Shown here: positions 42,130-42,518 of the stretch, one piece after another
How the letters are laid out: every line of letters begins with the position of its first letter
How positions within the stretch are numbered: position 1 is the stretch's first letter
NCBI GenBank assembly: GCA_021772515.1
Contig: JAJFLU010000042.1
Coordinates: 1 to 42,518, forward strand
Direction of reading: 5' to 3'
Source: Opitutales bacterium
GTDB taxonomy: Bacteria > Verrucomicrobiota > Verrucomicrobiia > Opitutales > UBA2987
DNA length: 42,518 nt
Notes under the pieces: model-generated
What the model was told of the DNA's origin: nothing
Seen by the model: the letters and a program-made list of their open reading frames with translations, nothing else
Databases searched by the model: none
Translations under genes and position numbers: made by a program

Positions 42130-42518
42130 CTTTCATCGCATAAAAATAACACATAACCCAAAAACCCGCAATGACTGCGTTGGCTGCGCGTGCTGCGTTG
42201 GCTGCGTTGGCTGCGCGGACTATAAAAAACACCAAAAACCCCCAAAAAAGACCGAATTAGAGACATTCTGACACACCCAACCCCCCAAAAAACCCACAAA
42301 AATCAGCGTTTTTTAGCAAAAAAAACTGGAAACCCACAAAAAACCAATAATCTCACTCTTTCTCCTCCTCCCTCTTCGTCTTTGTCTTGTAGGTTACCCC
42401 ATGATGATTGCCGAGTTTTTTGAGTCCTTCCGAGAATGGGTCCATATAACTCGTCGGAGGAAGGACTCGAAAAAACTTTTAACCCTCTCTAATGTTGAGA
42501 GTGCCAGGATCTCCCGGC
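42130..42518 (-). repeat. Right copy of the same dispersed repeat, inverted
   Basis: This is the mate of the left-end repeat. The terminal 141 bp are identical in inverted orientation, and the CGCAGCCAA-rich block lies at 42168-42239. The intervening purine tract differs completely in length and sequence from the left copy, so these are two diverged family members rather than one sequence duplicated by assembly. The conserved end block again carries the hairpin with AGTTTTTT and GAGTCCTTCC arms. Confidence 0.9.

Noticed and set aside
42353..42445. 30-codon peptide in the right repeat as an annotated gene
   Set aside because: Conservation of its first codons is explained by identity of the repeat DNA; no independent evidence of translation.
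1..42518. Window as a linear plasmid, phage or giant composite transposon bounded by terminal inverted repeats
   Set aside because: No replication, telomere, capsid or transposase genes are present; the genes are essential chromosomal ones, and the repeat length fits an assembly k-mer.

Overview
The window reads as a chromosomal contig from a Gram-negative bacterium, most likely Verrucomicrobiota and probably the Opitutae/Puniceicoccales side. Reasons: a GTG-started passenger-repeat protein with a PEP-CTERM sorting tail, lipid A synthesis (lpxD), a twin-arginine amidase, and a secreted cyclophilin ending in a tryptophan-rich repeat that I associate with Opitutae. Most content is ordinary housekeeping, and no phage, transposase, CRISPR or plasmid gene is visible. 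The taxon is inferred from family content; there is no rRNA gene.

Layout. 1-907: a dispersed repeat copy, a compact 97-bp nested hairpin and the korA leader. 908-3794 (+): korAB, a ferredoxin-dependent 2-oxoacid oxidoreductase. 3804-6838 (-): NtrC-type regulator, soluble histidine kinase and LysE-like exporter, with a divergent stand-alone DHp-like mini-protein (7156-7380) and a 56-codon ORF (7569-7739). 7808-9860 (-): two TPM-domain membrane proteins and a small membrane protein. 10019-13186 (-): the 1055-aa PEP-CTERM surface protein. 13398-14742 (+): pyrF and a membrane protein. 14819-17669 (-): a degenerate REC-AAA+ protein and a GspF/PilC protein. 17835-17908 (+): tRNA-Gly(TCC).

18168-33296 is almost entirely minus strand: lpxD, a secreted hypothetical, TAT amidase, TIGR03790 protein, cell-wall amidase, infC, polyprenyl-phosphate sugar transferase, ErpA/IscA, pdxA, a nuclease-like hypothetical, aroB, ftsY, nusB and ribH. 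A plus-strand MntA/HepT toxin-antitoxin pair (19461-20106) interrupts it. 33438-36285 (+) holds an M32 carboxypeptidase and the cyclophilin. 36369-37983 (-) is SRP RNA followed by dnaX. 38079-41222 (-) is a 1047-aa pseudokinase-PEGA-FGE protein, and 41339-41899 (-) is coaC.

Two themes deserve attention. First, three signalling proteins have lost or shed catalytic parts: a kinase-fold protein missing all three hallmark catalytic residues, a bEBP-like ATPase missing the sigma54 loop and most of its DNA-binding domain, and an isolated phospho-acceptor-like domain. Second, both contig ends carry the same repeat in inverted orientation. The perfect match is exactly 141 bp, which fits an assembly-graph boundary at a repeat better than a natural telomere or transposon end.
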